From positions 158,418-222,417 of the forward strand of contig NZ_AWGD01000032.1 of NCBI RefSeq assembly GCF_000495795.1: DNA of 64,000 bases, in the 5' to 3' direction. The DNA comes from Asticcacaulis sp. AC460 (lineage in GTDB: Bacteria > Pseudomonadota > Alphaproteobacteria > Caulobacterales > Caulobacteraceae). The notes under the pieces were generated by a model. The model worked only from the letters and a program-made list of their open reading frames with translations. It had not been told where the DNA came from and searched no databases. Of this stretch, positions 53,199 to 63,800 are shown in pieces (position 1 is the first letter of the stretch; each line of letters opens with the position of its first letter). The translations under genes and the position numbers were made by a program.

Positions 53199-54384
53199 CC
53201 GGAACACACTCACCGATATCGGCGCAGAGGGCATTCGCTGGTCTTTTGATCAAAACGTCCGCCTCTGCAAAATTGCGGATCATTGCCGAATCCTGATCAG
53301 CAAATGGATGTACGACCGTCTGGCCCTGGGGACTGCATGCCAGCTGTGCGCGAAGATACGCCTCGCGCGGCCCGTTGGCCGGCACGGCCGAACCCAATGG
53401 CAGGCATGACGCGCTGTCACGCGCCTGCCCAAGCGCTGCCCTGATGAACGGTTTCAACAATAGCTGGGCCATTGTCAGGCACGCCCCCGGATTGCCGGGC
53501 AATCCCAAAACTAGCCGATCATCCTGCAATCGTCCGAAAGATGTAGGTTTACCAGGCCGTACATTGACCTTCTCAAATAGTGCCCGAAAGCCAAGACGGG
53601 CGAGCGCGGGTTTCACCAGATCGTAATCACCGACCGAAGCGCCGCCTACCGTCACGATAAGATCTGCGTCAATAGACGCTATTCGACCAATCAAGACTTC
53701 CGCGTCGTCAGGCCCGATCCCGTGAACTCTGGGTTTTCCTCCCCACTGGGTGACAAGGCTGCATAAGGCGACAGAGTTCGACTCGAATATCTGATCTGTC
53801 CCCGCCTCACCGCCTGGGGGTACGAGTTCGTTTCCCGTGGTCAGGATCGCAATCCTCGGTCGCTTTGCGAGCAAAAGCGAACCGCGCCCCGCGGCAGCCG
53901 CAAGCGCCAGCCGCCAAGCATCCAGTCGCTCACCTGCGGTGATGAGAATGTCCCCTTGATGGAAGTCATGCCCTTGTGACCGGATATGCGGTTTGTCGGT
54001 ACTGGCGTCCTTTTCAAACCTTATCCCGCCGTCTGCTACGATTGCGTTTTCCTGCAGAACCACGGCAGTCGCCGCTTCGGGCACCGGCGCCCCGGTGAAA
54101 ATTCGGACGGCTTCACCCTTTGCCAGAACACCGCGAAAGCGAGCGCCTGCCTGGCTCTCGCCAACGGCAACAAACGTATCTTCCCAGCCGGACGGCGCGT
54201 CCGGTTTGATAATCGCGTATCCGTCCATTGCCGACGATGCGAAAGGTGGCTGGTCGCGGCGCGCATCTATGTCTTCAGCGGCGACGCGTCCGAAGGCGTG
54301 TCGAAGACCTTTGGATATCCGGCTCACGGCAGGTGAGTGGGAAACGACGATCTCTATCGCATCGTTCATAGTGATCGGTGTCAT
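53176..54384 (-). CDS. moeA: Molybdopterin molybdenumtransferase
   Basis: A 402-residue enzyme from the ATG at 54384 (an ATG at 54417 is also in frame). Motifs: PPFASSAMDGYAI, IFTGAPVPEA, ILTTGNELVPPGG, VGGASVGDYD and RPGKPTSFGR, in the usual MoeA order. It inserts molybdate into adenylated molybdopterin. It is on the same strand as the nar genes and 48 bases after the carbonic-anhydrase-like gene, so it may close the nar operon. Confidence 0.93.
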   Translation of the reverse strand: MTPITMNDAIEIVVSHSPAVSRISKGLRHAFGRVAAEDIDARRDQPPFASSAMDGYAIIKPDAPSGWEDTFVAVGESQAGARFRGVLAKGEAVRIFTGAPVPEAATAVVLQENAIVADGGIRFEKDASTDKPHIRSQGHDFHQGDILITAGERLDAWRLALAAAAGRGSLLLAKRPRIAILTTGNELVPPGGEAGTDQIFESNSVALCSLVTQWGGKPRVHGIGPDDAEVLIGRIASIDADLIVTVGGASVGDYDLVKPALARLGFRALFEKVNVRPGKPTSFGRLQDDRLVLGLPGNPGACLTMAQLLLKPFIRAALGQARDSASCLPLGSAVPANGPREAYLRAQLACSPQGQTVVHPFADQDSAMIRNFAEADVLIKRPANALCADIGECVPVIPLERL

Positions 54385-54432
54385 AATTTCATATCTCGCT
54401 GGACTGTGGCGCCTCAAGGGACGGTTCCACCG

Positions 54433-55044
54433 TCAGTCCCGTTTCTTGCTCGACTTTTTCGGCTTGGAAACTCCAGCTCCGAGATCCCGAAGAAGTCCGT
54501 CGCGCGGCGACCAGATAAGCCCCTGCAGTCGGATGCGACCGGTCGCGAGGAGCGGTCTGATCAACACATTTTCCTGCAGATTTCGGATCTGCATGCGGAC
54601 ATTCAACTCACATAAGCTCTGAATTTGAGCATCTTCGCTTACAATCTCTTCGAACTGACGACGGCGCTCGTCGAAAATGACCCGGATAGGGCCTGACCAG
54701 CAATTCGAGAGGCTCGGAGGTTCATTCTGAATAACGCTTTTGAGACAGGCACAGCGGTAGTGACCGCAGACGACGATTTCGTTAATCTTCACGATGTGAA
54801 GCGCATACTCGATCGTGGCCATGAGCCCAAAATCATGCGGTGATACCTGGTTACCAAGGTTTCGATAAACAAGGCAGCCGTCTTCCTCGAAAGCGCCAGT
54901 CTCAAGCGTGGCAGACGCGTTGTCACTGCAACCGATCCACAGACGTTTGGTTTCAATGGATGCGCGCCGCCGGAAAATCTCCGGGTCGTCGTGCGTCCGA
55001 TGAACGACCCAGTTCAGATTACGCGAAATGATAGGGTCATTCAT
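54433..55044 (-). CDS. Beta-carbonic-anhydrase-like protein with altered active site
   Basis: A 203-residue protein with the beta-class zinc ligands: cysteine in WIGCSDNASA, histidine and cysteine in VVCGHYRCACLKS. The Asp-Arg dyad of true enzymes (C-S-D-S-R) is C-S-D-N-A here, so the arginine is lost. The rest of the fold is normal (LVYRNLGNQVSPHDFGLMATIEYALHI). The C-terminus is basic (KPKKSSKKRD). Activity as a carbonic anhydrase is doubtful. It overlaps the hemerythrin gene by 4 bases within the nar operon. Confidence 0.75.
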   Translation of the reverse strand: MNDPIISRNLNWVVHRTHDDPEIFRRRASIETKRLWIGCSDNASATLETGAFEEDGCLVYRNLGNQVSPHDFGLMATIEYALHIVKINEIVVCGHYRCACLKSVIQNEPPSLSNCWSGPIRVIFDERRRQFEEIVSEDAQIQSLCELNVRMQIRNLQENVLIRPLLATGRIRLQGLIWSPRDGLLRDLGAGVSKPKKSSKKRD

Positions 55045-55601
55045 TGGCTGCCCATGACTTTTCCACGGCGAGCAGCCAAACGTTCACTTAGTGACTCGAG
55101 GTCTTCCGCCTTGAGCCGCAGGCGCGCAATCGGAATCACGATGGCATTCTCCAGGGCAACGTGACGGCGTTCCAGGCCGACGAATTCCGTCAGCAAAGCG
55201 CGCAGATTCGCATCAAACGAGGGCGGCTTTCGTGCTGCTTTCGCTTGCTCCAAGCCAACAAGGATGTTGCAGACGCGCTCTTGGTCCGCCCGATGATCCG
55301 ACGCCAGAATTCCCAAGATCCGTTCGACATCATCCTCCGGCTGCGCGCGTCTGCGCAAAAGCGGAAACAAATCTTCCTCTTCATCAAGGACGTGGAGCGG
55401 CAGATCGTGCTGCAGAAACTCGATGACGAGCGTTAGCCGATCCTCGTCGTAAATGCCATTTCGCACGAGTCCTTCAATGATCTTGCAGAGCTGCCTGTGC
55501 CTGTAATGTTCGGCAAACAGCCAGTTGAGCGGCTCACTGATGAGGGCTTCCGGAATGCTCTCAATGCCCAGTTCCGGTTCGAAATCCGGCATATGTGTCA
55601 T
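55041..55601 (-). CDS. Hemerythrin HHE-domain protein
   Basis: A 186-residue di-iron four-helix protein. Ligand histidines and glutamates are visible in LFAEHYRHRQLCK, FLQHDLPLHVLDEEEDLFPLL, ASDHRADQERV and ERRHVALENAIVIPIA. Such proteins bind O2 or NO. Placement between the porin and carbonic-anhydrase-like genes in the nar operon suggests defence against NO formed during nitrate respiration. Confidence 0.85.
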   Translation of the reverse strand: MTHMPDFEPELGIESIPEALISEPLNWLFAEHYRHRQLCKIIEGLVRNGIYDEDRLTLVIEFLQHDLPLHVLDEEEDLFPLLRRRAQPEDDVERILGILASDHRADQERVCNILVGLEQAKAARKPPSFDANLRALLTEFVGLERRHVALENAIVIPIARLRLKAEDLESLSERLAARRGKVMGSQ

Positions 55602-55610
55602 ATCGATTCC

Positions 55611-56807
55611 TCAATAGCTGTAGTCGAGATTCACCCAAACCTTGGTACGGTCTGCCATGGCGGACTGACGCCCGTCGAACATGGCCACCTTGGCGCCGGC
55701 GCTCCAGCGCTTGTCGAGCGCAACGGTCATGCCGGCATCCCACTCGCTGCCGTATCGCGCCCCGCCGCGCGCCGCGCGATAGTCGTGATAGACGGCCGTC
55801 AGTTTGACGGACTTGATCCGTCCACCCGGCGACAGCGTCCATCCGAGGCCAGCATAGGTATCGTCGATGCCGTCATTGGGTGTGGTCAAAAAGACGTCGG
55901 CCCAGCCCTGAAAGGCATGCAGTGTCGCCAGCGGAGTCTGGAACGCCACTCCGTTGCCACTGCCCAGTCGCTCGAATGCCAGCGAGGCCGACAGGGGGCC
56001 GCGCGTCAGGCCGCCGCTCACCGCCGCATAATCGACACTGAAGTGCATCGGATTGCGGCCGTTGTCACTCTGGCGCGCCCATTCGGCGGTGTATGTGTAG
56101 ACAAGTTTTTCGGACGCCTTGACCCCGCCCGTCAGCCGCGCACCGTAGGTCCCGGTCGAGGCTGACGCCGCATTATCGAAATTGAGCACGTAGTCGTAAA
56201 GGCTGAGCGCGCCCAAAGGCGTCTTCATGGCCGCGTTGAGGATGTGGACATTGCCGTCCCACTGCCCCTGCGGACTCTTGTGACCGAAGATGCGGTTGAC
56301 CTGGCCTGCCCAGGCATAGGTCAAGGTGACACCTGGAACAGCGGTCGTCACCGCCTTGATGCCGTCGAAGGTCTGTTCCGTCTGCCGGAAACCGACATCA
56401 CCGATAAAACGTGCATTGTCGAGAGCGATGGTCTGGCGCCCGGCCGTGATCTCGGTTTTCGGCAAGCCGCTATAGGTCACGTTGAGCCGGCTGACTTCGT
56501 CCGTTTCCGGGTCAGCGACGGTGGGATAAGCGGCCTTGCCGTTGAGCGTGCTGTTATAGCTTTCGTTCAGGGCATAGGTGGCTTCCCCGGCGATTTGGAC
56601 ACGGAACTTGCCCCATTGCGGTGATTGCCAGCCCAATTGCAACCGCGTCGTAAGAGCCTCCGCGTCGCGGACGAAGCCCTCCTGATCAACCGTCTCGGAG
56701 CGTAGACGGTTGTTGAAGATCAGCTTGCCGTTATCATCTGCAAGCGCCGGCGGGGCGAGCGCAATAAGGCTCGCAAGAACGGTAAGGGCGGCTGTGGAGG
56801 TGAGCAT
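55611..56807 (-). CDS. Outer-membrane porin, alginate-export-like beta barrel
   Basis: A 398-residue protein with a Sec signal peptide (LTVLASLIALAPPALA, then D) and alternating beta strands throughout, ending in the C-terminal aromatic WVNLDYSY of outer-membrane barrels. Segments NNRLRSETVDQEGF, ITAGRQTIALDNARFIGDVGFRQTEQTFDG match the alginate-export-type family. The gene is the sixth of the nar unit, between ppiC and the hemerythrin. Nitrate or nitrite passage across the outer membrane is a reasonable guess. Confidence 0.8.
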   Translation of the reverse strand: MLTSTAALTVLASLIALAPPALADDNGKLIFNNRLRSETVDQEGFVRDAEALTTRLQLGWQSPQWGKFRVQIAGEATYALNESYNSTLNGKAAYPTVADPETDEVSRLNVTYSGLPKTEITAGRQTIALDNARFIGDVGFRQTEQTFDGIKAVTTAVPGVTLTYAWAGQVNRIFGHKSPQGQWDGNVHILNAAMKTPLGALSLYDYVLNFDNAASASTGTYGARLTGGVKASEKLVYTYTAEWARQSDNGRNPMHFSVDYAAVSGGLTRGPLSASLAFERLGSGNGVAFQTPLATLHAFQGWADVFLTTPNDGIDDTYAGLGWTLSPGGRIKSVKLTAVYHDYRAARGGARYGSEWDAGMTVALDKRWSAGAKVAMFDGRQSAMADRTKVWVNLDYSY

Positions 56808-56809
56808 CG

Positions 56810-57889
56810 TCAGGACTTCCGGATGAGCGTGAAGTTGCGTTTAGGTGGCGTCAGGCGTGACTTCAGGATACAGGCGACGCTGGCCAGCATCGGATCGTCC
56901 GACCCTTGCGCCGCCGAGACCAGTTGCGTGAAGGCTTCATCGTCGGCATGATCGAGGAAATGGCGGACCTCGCCGCGCACGAGTTCGACGACCGACTTGC
57001 CCTGGGCTTCAGAAGCCGCACGGACGCGGGACAACAGATCGGGATCGACGGCGGCCAGCCACGGCTCGATTCTCGCCGCCATCCGATCGTCGTCGACAAG
57101 TCCACCGAGGGAAAGGCTGGGCCTTTCGATATCACCGGCCTCGCCCAGCCGAAGGGCAACGCCCTTGGCCTTCGAGGCGTCAAGCAAGCCTTCGACATAT
57201 TTCGCCGAGGCGGCGATCCAGGCTCGGCTTTCCAGATGCATCAATATCTTGGCCTTGACGGCGTCAAACGGCAGGCGCTGACGTACGACACGGCGGTCCA
57301 GACGCAGAATGTGCCAGCCAAACTGTGAGGCAACGGGTTCGGGGAAAATCGCCCCGACCGGTGTCGATAGTAGGGCTTCTTCGACTTCGGCCACCAGGTC
57401 TCCGCGCTGGAGCTGGCCGAGCGACCCGCCAATCTGGCCCGATGGACAAACGGACAGAGACCTGGCGAGGCCGGCAAAACCGCTTTGATCGGCCAGCAAT
57501 TGCTTCACCAGATCGAAAGCCAGTTCGCGCGATGACTCCAGCACAAGGATATGCGACGCTTCATAAAGCTCGGGGGTGAAGAAGTTGTCCGGCCGGGCGT
57601 CATAGAAACGAAGGCATTCCGCTTCGGACGGCACCTGAGGTGTCAATTCATGCGAAAAAACCTGCCGGATCAGTGCCTCTTCCGCAGTTTCCAGACGACC
57701 GGCTTCGTCAGGCTCGGGCTCGGGCGTAAGCAATAACTCGGCTGCCCGATTGAGCAACAACGCTTTGATGGCCAGGGCGCGCGCCGCGTTCTTGTGAGCC
57801 TCCGCCGAGGTCGCCGCAGGATGGTTGGGCATTTCGTCGCGGATCAGTTGTTCCGGGATTTCGACGCCTTCGATAACAAGGGATGCCAT
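56810..57889 (-). CDS. Parvulin-type peptidyl-prolyl isomerase (NifM-like)
   Basis: A 359-residue protein without a signal peptide. The C-terminal half of the first two-thirds carries the rotamase domain: ELYEASHILVLESSRE, LSVCPSGQIGGSLGQLQRGDLVAEVEEALLSTPVGAIFPEPVASQFGWHIL. PpiC genes next to narI occur in other nitrate reductase operons, where they assist maturation. It begins 4 bases after narI. Confidence 0.85.
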   Translation of the reverse strand: MASLVIEGVEIPEQLIRDEMPNHPAATSAEAHKNAARALAIKALLLNRAAELLLTPEPEPDEAGRLETAEEALIRQVFSHELTPQVPSEAECLRFYDARPDNFFTPELYEASHILVLESSRELAFDLVKQLLADQSGFAGLARSLSVCPSGQIGGSLGQLQRGDLVAEVEEALLSTPVGAIFPEPVASQFGWHILRLDRRVVRQRLPFDAVKAKILMHLESRAWIAASAKYVEGLLDASKAKGVALRLGEAGDIERPSLSLGGLVDDDRMAARIEPWLAAVDPDLLSRVRAASEAQGKSVVELVRGEVRHFLDHADDEAFTQLVSAAQGSDDPMLASVACILKSRLTPPKRNFTLIRKS

Positions 57890-57893
57890 GAGT

Positions 57894-58601
57894 TTACTTC
57901 CTGCGGATGTCGGAGATGTCGCGGCGCGTGCGGACCAGCTGCCAGCCGCGGCGATTGAGGTACCAGATCGGCGCCGACAGCATGTGGACGAGACGTGTGA
58001 ACGGGAAAACGAGAAGGATCGTCAGGCCCAGGACCAGGTGCGCCTTGAAGATCAGGTTCACGTCGGCAACGTGGGAGGCGACGCCAGCCTTGAAGGTGAA
58101 TATGCCCTGGGCCCATGTCATGAACTTGATCATTTCCGAGCCATCGAGATGCTGCGCTGATAGGGGAATGGTCGCCAGGCCAAGGCATAGCTGAAGGGTC
58201 AGTAAGGCCAAAATGGCGATATCGGCGAAGCTCGAGGTTTTGCGGATCCGGGCGTCGAACAGGCGGCGATGGAGCAGAATGAGCGCGCCGGCCAGTCCGA
58301 AAACGCCGGCAATTCCCCCAGCGACTATGGCCAGAAATTGCTTGGCACCGTGCGGCACTCCGAGATAGTCGAAGACCACGATGGGGGTCAAAAGACCAAC
58401 GAGATGCCCGACGAAAATTACAAGCACGCCGAGGTGAAAAAGTACCGAGCCCAACACCAGTTGCTTGCGGCGAAGGAGCTGGGAAGAGCCCGAGCGCCAG
58501 GTGTATTGTTCGCGGTCAAACCGCAGGATCGAACCCAGGGCCAAGACCGAAAGGGCGATGTACGGATAGACTCCGAACAGAAAGCTGTTGAGGATTTCCA
58601 T
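57894..58601 (-). CDS. narI: Respiratory nitrate reductase gamma subunit (cytochrome b)
   Basis: A 235-residue membrane protein with five helices that carries two b hemes and receives electrons from quinol. Heme-ligand histidines are in SVLFHLGVLVIFVGHLVGLL and in LIFKAHLVLGLTILLVFPFTRLVHMLSAPI. Length matches NarI. Two bases separate its ATG from the narJ stop. Confidence 0.94.
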   Translation of the reverse strand: MEILNSFLFGVYPYIALSVLALGSILRFDREQYTWRSGSSQLLRRKQLVLGSVLFHLGVLVIFVGHLVGLLTPIVVFDYLGVPHGAKQFLAIVAGGIAGVFGLAGALILLHRRLFDARIRKTSSFADIAILALLTLQLCLGLATIPLSAQHLDGSEMIKFMTWAQGIFTFKAGVASHVADVNLIFKAHLVLGLTILLVFPFTRLVHMLSAPIWYLNRRGWQLVRTRRDISDIRRK

Positions 58602-58603
58602 GA

Positions 58604-59311
58604 CTACAAGCCTCCCGCGACAGCCGACCGTTTGACGGCAGGCGTTGAACGCATGGCTTCGACCAGAGCTTCGGCCTTCGGGCAGCCGGCCTCACCCGGA
58701 CCGAAGGTCACGGCGGTCTCCTCCCAGGTCTTATCGAGCGCCTCCAGGTCGTCCGGGTCTTCTTCCGGTTCCGCCAGCAGGGCGGCCAGGACATGGGCTT
58801 CGGCGCGGACGCCCGCGAGCACGACGAGCGCGTCGAAGACAGCCTTGTACTTGCTGTCGCGCTTTTTCAGTCGCGCGCCCATGGCTTCGAGGACGTGCAC
58901 AGCTTCAGCCAGGAATGATGCGGCCTCGGCTTGCGCCATGGTCGACAGGAATTCGAGGAAGACCGGAAGGAAGTCCGGCAATTCGTTGGCGGACAGTTCC
59001 AGGTCTCGGCTGCGATAAAGCTCCAGTAAAGCCACCATTGCCTGACCGCGTTCGCGGCTTTCGCCGTGGACGTGTTCATATAGATTGAGGGATAAGGAAC
59101 GCGTCCGGTCGAAGATGGCGATGTATGCCTCCTGCAAATCGTACAGGTCGCCTTCGCCAAGATCGTCGATCAATTTGGACAGGTCCGAAACCACGCCGGC
59201 ATTCAACATGCCTTCGAGCTTAAAAACGTCACGGATAGCCTCGGCGTCCGCCTTGATGTCTTCAGTCGGATAGGCCAGCAGCCGGGCCAGGCCTTGATAG
59301 GTATAAGCCAT
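58604..59311 (-). CDS. narJ: Nitrate reductase assembly chaperone
   Basis: A 235-residue helical chaperone (YQGLARLLAYPTEDIKADAE, then SLNLYEHVHGESRERGQAMV) of the NarJ/DmsD family. It holds the apo-NarGH complex until molybdenum cofactor is inserted. The C-terminal segment EEDPDDLEALDKTWEETAVTFG is typical. It is located between narH and narI. Confidence 0.94.
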   Translation of the reverse strand: MAYTYQGLARLLAYPTEDIKADAEAIRDVFKLEGMLNAGVVSDLSKLIDDLGEGDLYDLQEAYIAIFDRTRSLSLNLYEHVHGESRERGQAMVALLELYRSRDLELSANELPDFLPVFLEFLSTMAQAEAASFLAEAVHVLEAMGARLKKRDSKYKAVFDALVVLAGVRAEAHVLAALLAEPEEDPDDLEALDKTWEETAVTFGPGEAGCPKAEALVEAMRSTPAVKRSAVAGGL

Positions 59312-59313
59312 GA

Positions 59314-60846
59314 TTACAGATCCTTCGCTCTGGCAGCCATCGGAACGGCCTTGGGCTTCCTGATTTTGCCGAACAGCCCGACCTCGGTTTGGCCGCCGGA
59401 ACAGCCATTGCCGAAGGTAAAGCCGCAGGACCCGCGCAGGTCGTACGCGTCTTCCGCCACTTCGCGGTGGGCCGTCGGAATGACGAAGCGGTCCTCGTAG
59501 TTGGCGATGGCCATGATCTTGTACATGTCCTCGACCTGGGCGACGCTTAAGCCGACCTTTTCGGTAATTGCGGCGTCAATGCGGCCGTCGATGGTCTTGG
59601 CGCGCATGAACATCCGCATCGCCATCATCCGCTGAAGCGCCGTGATGACGGGCGCTTCGACACCGGCGGTCAGCAGGTTCGCCAGGTACTTGGCCGGGAT
59701 GCGCAACGATTTGACGTCGGGCATTTCGCCGTCCATTTCGAGGGCGCCGGCCGAGGCGGCCGCCTGGATGGGCGACAGGGGTGGGACATACCAAACCATT
59801 GGCAATGTCCGGTATTCCGGATGAAGCGGAAAGGCGATCTTCCAGTCCATGGCCATCTTGTAAACAGGGCTGAAGCGTGCCGCTTCGAGCCAGGCTTCAG
59901 GGATACCGTCAAGCCGCGCCTGGGCGATGACCTGGGGGTCGTGCGGATCGAGGAAGACATCGAGCTGGGCCTGATAGAGGTCCTTTTCGTCCGCCGAGGC
60001 CGCCGCTTCGATACGGTCGGCGTCATAGAGCAGGACGCCGAGATAACGGATGCGGCCGACGCAGGTTTCCGAGCATACGGTCGGCAGGCCGACCTCGATG
60101 CGCGGGAAGCAGAAGGTGCACTTCTCCGACTTACCCGAATTCCAGTTGTAATAGATCTTCTTGTATGGACAGGCCGAAACGCACATCCGCCAACCGCGGC
60201 ACTTGTCCTGGTCGATCAGAACGATGCCGTCTTCCTCGCGCTTGTAAATGGCTCCCGACGGACATGCAGCGACGCAGGTCGGATTGAGGCAATGCTCGCA
60301 CAGACGCGGCAGGTACATCATGAAGGTGTTCTCGAAGGCGCCGTACATCTCCTTCTCGATGCCTTCGAAATTGACGTCCTTGGAGCGCTTTGAGAATTCG
60401 CCGCCCAGGATTTCCTCCCAGTTCGGCCCCCACTCAATCTTTTCCATGCGCTGGCCGGTGATTTTCGAACGCGGCCGCGCGGTCGGAAAGGCCTTCATTT
60501 CCGGCGCCGTCTGCAGGTGGCCATAATCGAAATCGAAGGGCTCGTAATAGTCGTCGATTTCCGGCAGGTCGGGGTTTGCGAAGATCTTCGACAGGATGCG
60601 CCATTTGGCGCCCATGCGCGGCTCGATCTTGCCGTTGGCCTTGCGTGTCCAGCCGCCGTGCCACTTCTTCTGGTTTTCCCACTCCTTGGGATAGCCGATG
60701 CCGGGTTTAGTCTCGACATTGTTGAACCAGGCGTATTCGACGCCTTCGCGATTGGTCCAGACATTCTTGCAGGTTACCGAGCAAGTGTGGCAGCCGATGC
60801 ACTTGTCGAGATTGAGCACCATGCCGATTTGCGCACGAATCTTCAT
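59314..60846 (-). CDS. narH: Respiratory nitrate reductase beta subunit
   Basis: A 510-residue iron-sulfur subunit from the ATG at 60846, overlapping the narG stop by 4 bases; the longer frame upstream is a shadow of narG. Four cluster motifs are present: CIGCHTCSVTCKN, CEHCLNPTCVAACPSGA, CRGWRMCVSACPYKK (with the W of the [3Fe-4S] site) and CTFCFPRIE with CSETC. It passes electrons from NarI to NarG. Confidence 0.96.
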   Translation of the reverse strand: MKIRAQIGMVLNLDKCIGCHTCSVTCKNVWTNREGVEYAWFNNVETKPGIGYPKEWENQKKWHGGWTRKANGKIEPRMGAKWRILSKIFANPDLPEIDDYYEPFDFDYGHLQTAPEMKAFPTARPRSKITGQRMEKIEWGPNWEEILGGEFSKRSKDVNFEGIEKEMYGAFENTFMMYLPRLCEHCLNPTCVAACPSGAIYKREEDGIVLIDQDKCRGWRMCVSACPYKKIYYNWNSGKSEKCTFCFPRIEVGLPTVCSETCVGRIRYLGVLLYDADRIEAAASADEKDLYQAQLDVFLDPHDPQVIAQARLDGIPEAWLEAARFSPVYKMAMDWKIAFPLHPEYRTLPMVWYVPPLSPIQAAASAGALEMDGEMPDVKSLRIPAKYLANLLTAGVEAPVITALQRMMAMRMFMRAKTIDGRIDAAITEKVGLSVAQVEDMYKIMAIANYEDRFVIPTAHREVAEDAYDLRGSCGFTFGNGCSGGQTEVGLFGKIRKPKAVPMAARAKDL

Positions 60847-63800
60847 TGTGCCTGTTCCTTCTTGCTGAGCTTCTTTTCGAGCCAGTCGACTTTTTTCATC
60901 TTGCGCACGACGACGCACTCGTCGCGGTTGGAACCGACCGTGCCGTAATAGTTGAACCCGTAGGATAACTGGGCGTAACCGCCGATCATGTGGATCGGGT
61001 TCAGGACAATGCGTGTGCACGAATTGTGGATGCCGCCGCGCTGGCCGGTGATCTCCGAGCCCGGCGTATTGATGATCTTTTCCTGGGCGTGGTACATAAA
61101 GAGCGTGCCTTCACGCATCCGCTGCGACACGACGGCGCGCGCCGTCAGGGCACCGTTGGAATTGAAGACCTCGACCCAATCATTGTCGACGATGCCGACC
61201 TTGGCCGCGTCGGTTTCCGATATCCACACGACCGGCCCGCCGCGATTGAGCGTCAGCATCAGAAGGTTGTCGGAATAGGTCGAGTGGATGCCCCATTTCT
61301 GGTGCGGGGTAATGAAGCTGAGGACGATTTCGGCCTCGCCGTTGCTCTTCCCGCCCTTGACCCAGGTCGTTTTCATGTCGACCGGCGGCTTGTAAACGCA
61401 CAGGCTTTCGCCAAAGGCCCGCATCCACAGGTGATCCTGATAAAGCTGCTGACGCCCGGTCAGGGTGCGCCACGGGATCAGTTCGTGGACATTGGTGTAG
61501 CCGGCATTGTAGCAGACATGCTCGCTCTCGATGCCGGACCAGATCGGCGAAGAGATGATCTTGCGCGGTTGGGCGACGATATCGCGGAAGCGGATCTTCT
61601 CGTCTTCCTTGGGCAAGGCAAGGTGGGCATGGTCGCGGCCCGTCTGTTTCTCAAGCGCCCGCCAGGATTTGACCGCCACCTCCCCGTTTGTTTCAGGCGC
61701 CAGCATCATGATGGCTTCGCAGGCGTCGATATCGGTCTCTATTTTGGCGAGGCCGTGGCTGATGCCCTCTTCCGTCACTTCACCGTTGAGTTCCTTCAAC
61801 AACTGGACCTCGTGGCCGGTTTCCCAGAAGATGCCCTTGCCGCCGTTGCCTGTCTTGGCCAGCAGCGGTCCGAGCGAGGTGAAGCGCTTATAGAGATTTG
61901 GGTAGTCGCGTTCGACCACTGTGATCTGCGACATGGTCTTGCCGGGGACGGGCTCGCATTCGCCCTTGTACCAGTCCTGCACATCGAAAGGCTGCGCCAT
62001 TTCGCTGGCTGTGTCGTGCTGGATGGGGGTCAGGACGACGTCCCGCTCGACACCCAAGACTTCCGGCGCGATGTCCGAGAAGGTTTTGGCCAGGCCCTTG
62101 AAGATGGCCCAGTCGGAACGTGCCTCCCATGCCGGATCGACAGCTGCCGTCAGGGGATGGATGAAGGGGTGCATATCCGAGGTGTTGAGGTCATGCTTTT
62201 CGTACCAGGTCGCTGTCGGCAGAACGACGTCCGAATAGACCGCCGTGGTTGACATGCGGAAGTCGAGCGTTACCAGGAGATCGAGCTTTCCCTCCGGCGC
62301 ATCCTTGTGCCAGACGACATCCATCGGTTTCTGCTCGCCCGTGACGCCCAGATCCTTTCCCTGGACCCCGTGGGACGCGCCTAGTAGGTGCTTCAGGAAA
62401 TATTCATGGCCCTTGCCGGACGAGCCAAGCAGGTTGGAGCGCCAGACGAACATGTTGCGCGGCCAGTTGACGGGATTATCGGGGTCCATGCACGACAGTT
62501 TGAGCGACCGGTCCTTCAGGGAATTGACGACATAGGTCTTTGTGTCGATGCCGGCTGCTTCCGCCGCCTTGGCGATTTCCAGGGAATTGGTTTCCAGGGC
62601 GGGCGCGGATGGCAGCCAGCCCATGCGCTCGGCGCGGACATTGTAATCGATCAGGGACGCATTCCAGTCGCCCTCTGGCGCGGTCGGCGATAACAATTCA
62701 CTGGTCGATACAGTCTCGTAGCGCCACTGATCGGTATGGGCGTAGAAGTACGACGTGCCATTTTGCTGACGGGGCGGTTTGGCCCAGTCGGTGCCGAAGG
62801 CCAGAGGCGCCCAACCCGTCTGTGGACGCAGCTTCTCCTGGCCAACATAGTGCGCCCAGCCGCCGCCTGACTGACCGACGCAGCCGCACATGACCAGCAT
62901 GTTGATAACGGCGCGATAGTTCATGTCCATGTGGAACCAGTGGTTCATCGCAGCGCCGATGATGATCATGGACTTGCCATTGGTCTTTTCGGCATTGGTC
63001 GCAAAGCCACGGGCCACGGCGATGATCTTGTCGCGCGAAACCGTCGTGATGCTTTCGGCCCAGGCCGGCGAATACGGCTGCGGATCGTCGAAATCCTCCG
63101 GCATGAAGTCGCCGCCGAAGCCCTGATCGACGCCGTAATTGGCCAGGAACAGATCGTATACGCTGGCGACTATGGCATCGCCTTCTTTCAGCGCCATACG
63201 CTTGACGGGGACATTGCGCACTAGGACGTCGGGATGGTCGGTCGAGGCGTAACCGACGGTCGCCGCATTGGCGAAATAGGGGAATCCGACACCGGCGACC
63301 TCGTCATGGACGCCGTTCAGGCCCAGTCGCAGGGAGGTCGGTTCACCGGCACCTGATTTTTCTTCCAGGTTCCACTTGCCGTCCTCGCCCCAGCGGAAGC
63401 CGATCGAACCTTGCGGCACGACGACCTGGCCGCTCGTCTCATCGATCGCAACGGTTTTCCAATCGGGGTTGTTGGCCTCGTGCATATCGCCGATGAAATC
63501 GGAGGCGCGCAGCAGGCGCTCTGGAATGAGGTAGCCATCTTTTTTAATCAGTCGGACGAGCATCGGCATGTCGGAGTACTTACGCAGGTAATCGCGGAAG
63601 TACGGCACCTGACGGTCCTGGTGGAACTCCTTCAGGATGACGTGGCCGAATGCCATGCCAAGTGCCGCGTCCGTGCCCTGCTTGACGGCGAGCCAGATGT
63701 CGCCGAACTTCGAGGCTTCTGAATAGTCAGGGCAGATGACCGCCGACTTGACGCCCTTGTAACGTGCTTCGGTATAGAAATGTGCGTCAGGTGTGCGGGT

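Noticed and set aside
59314..61020. Long N-terminal extension of narH
   Set aside because: The extra 58 residues are an overlapping reading of narG; the [Fe-S] domain starts at the ATG at 60846, which overlaps the narG stop by 4 bases.
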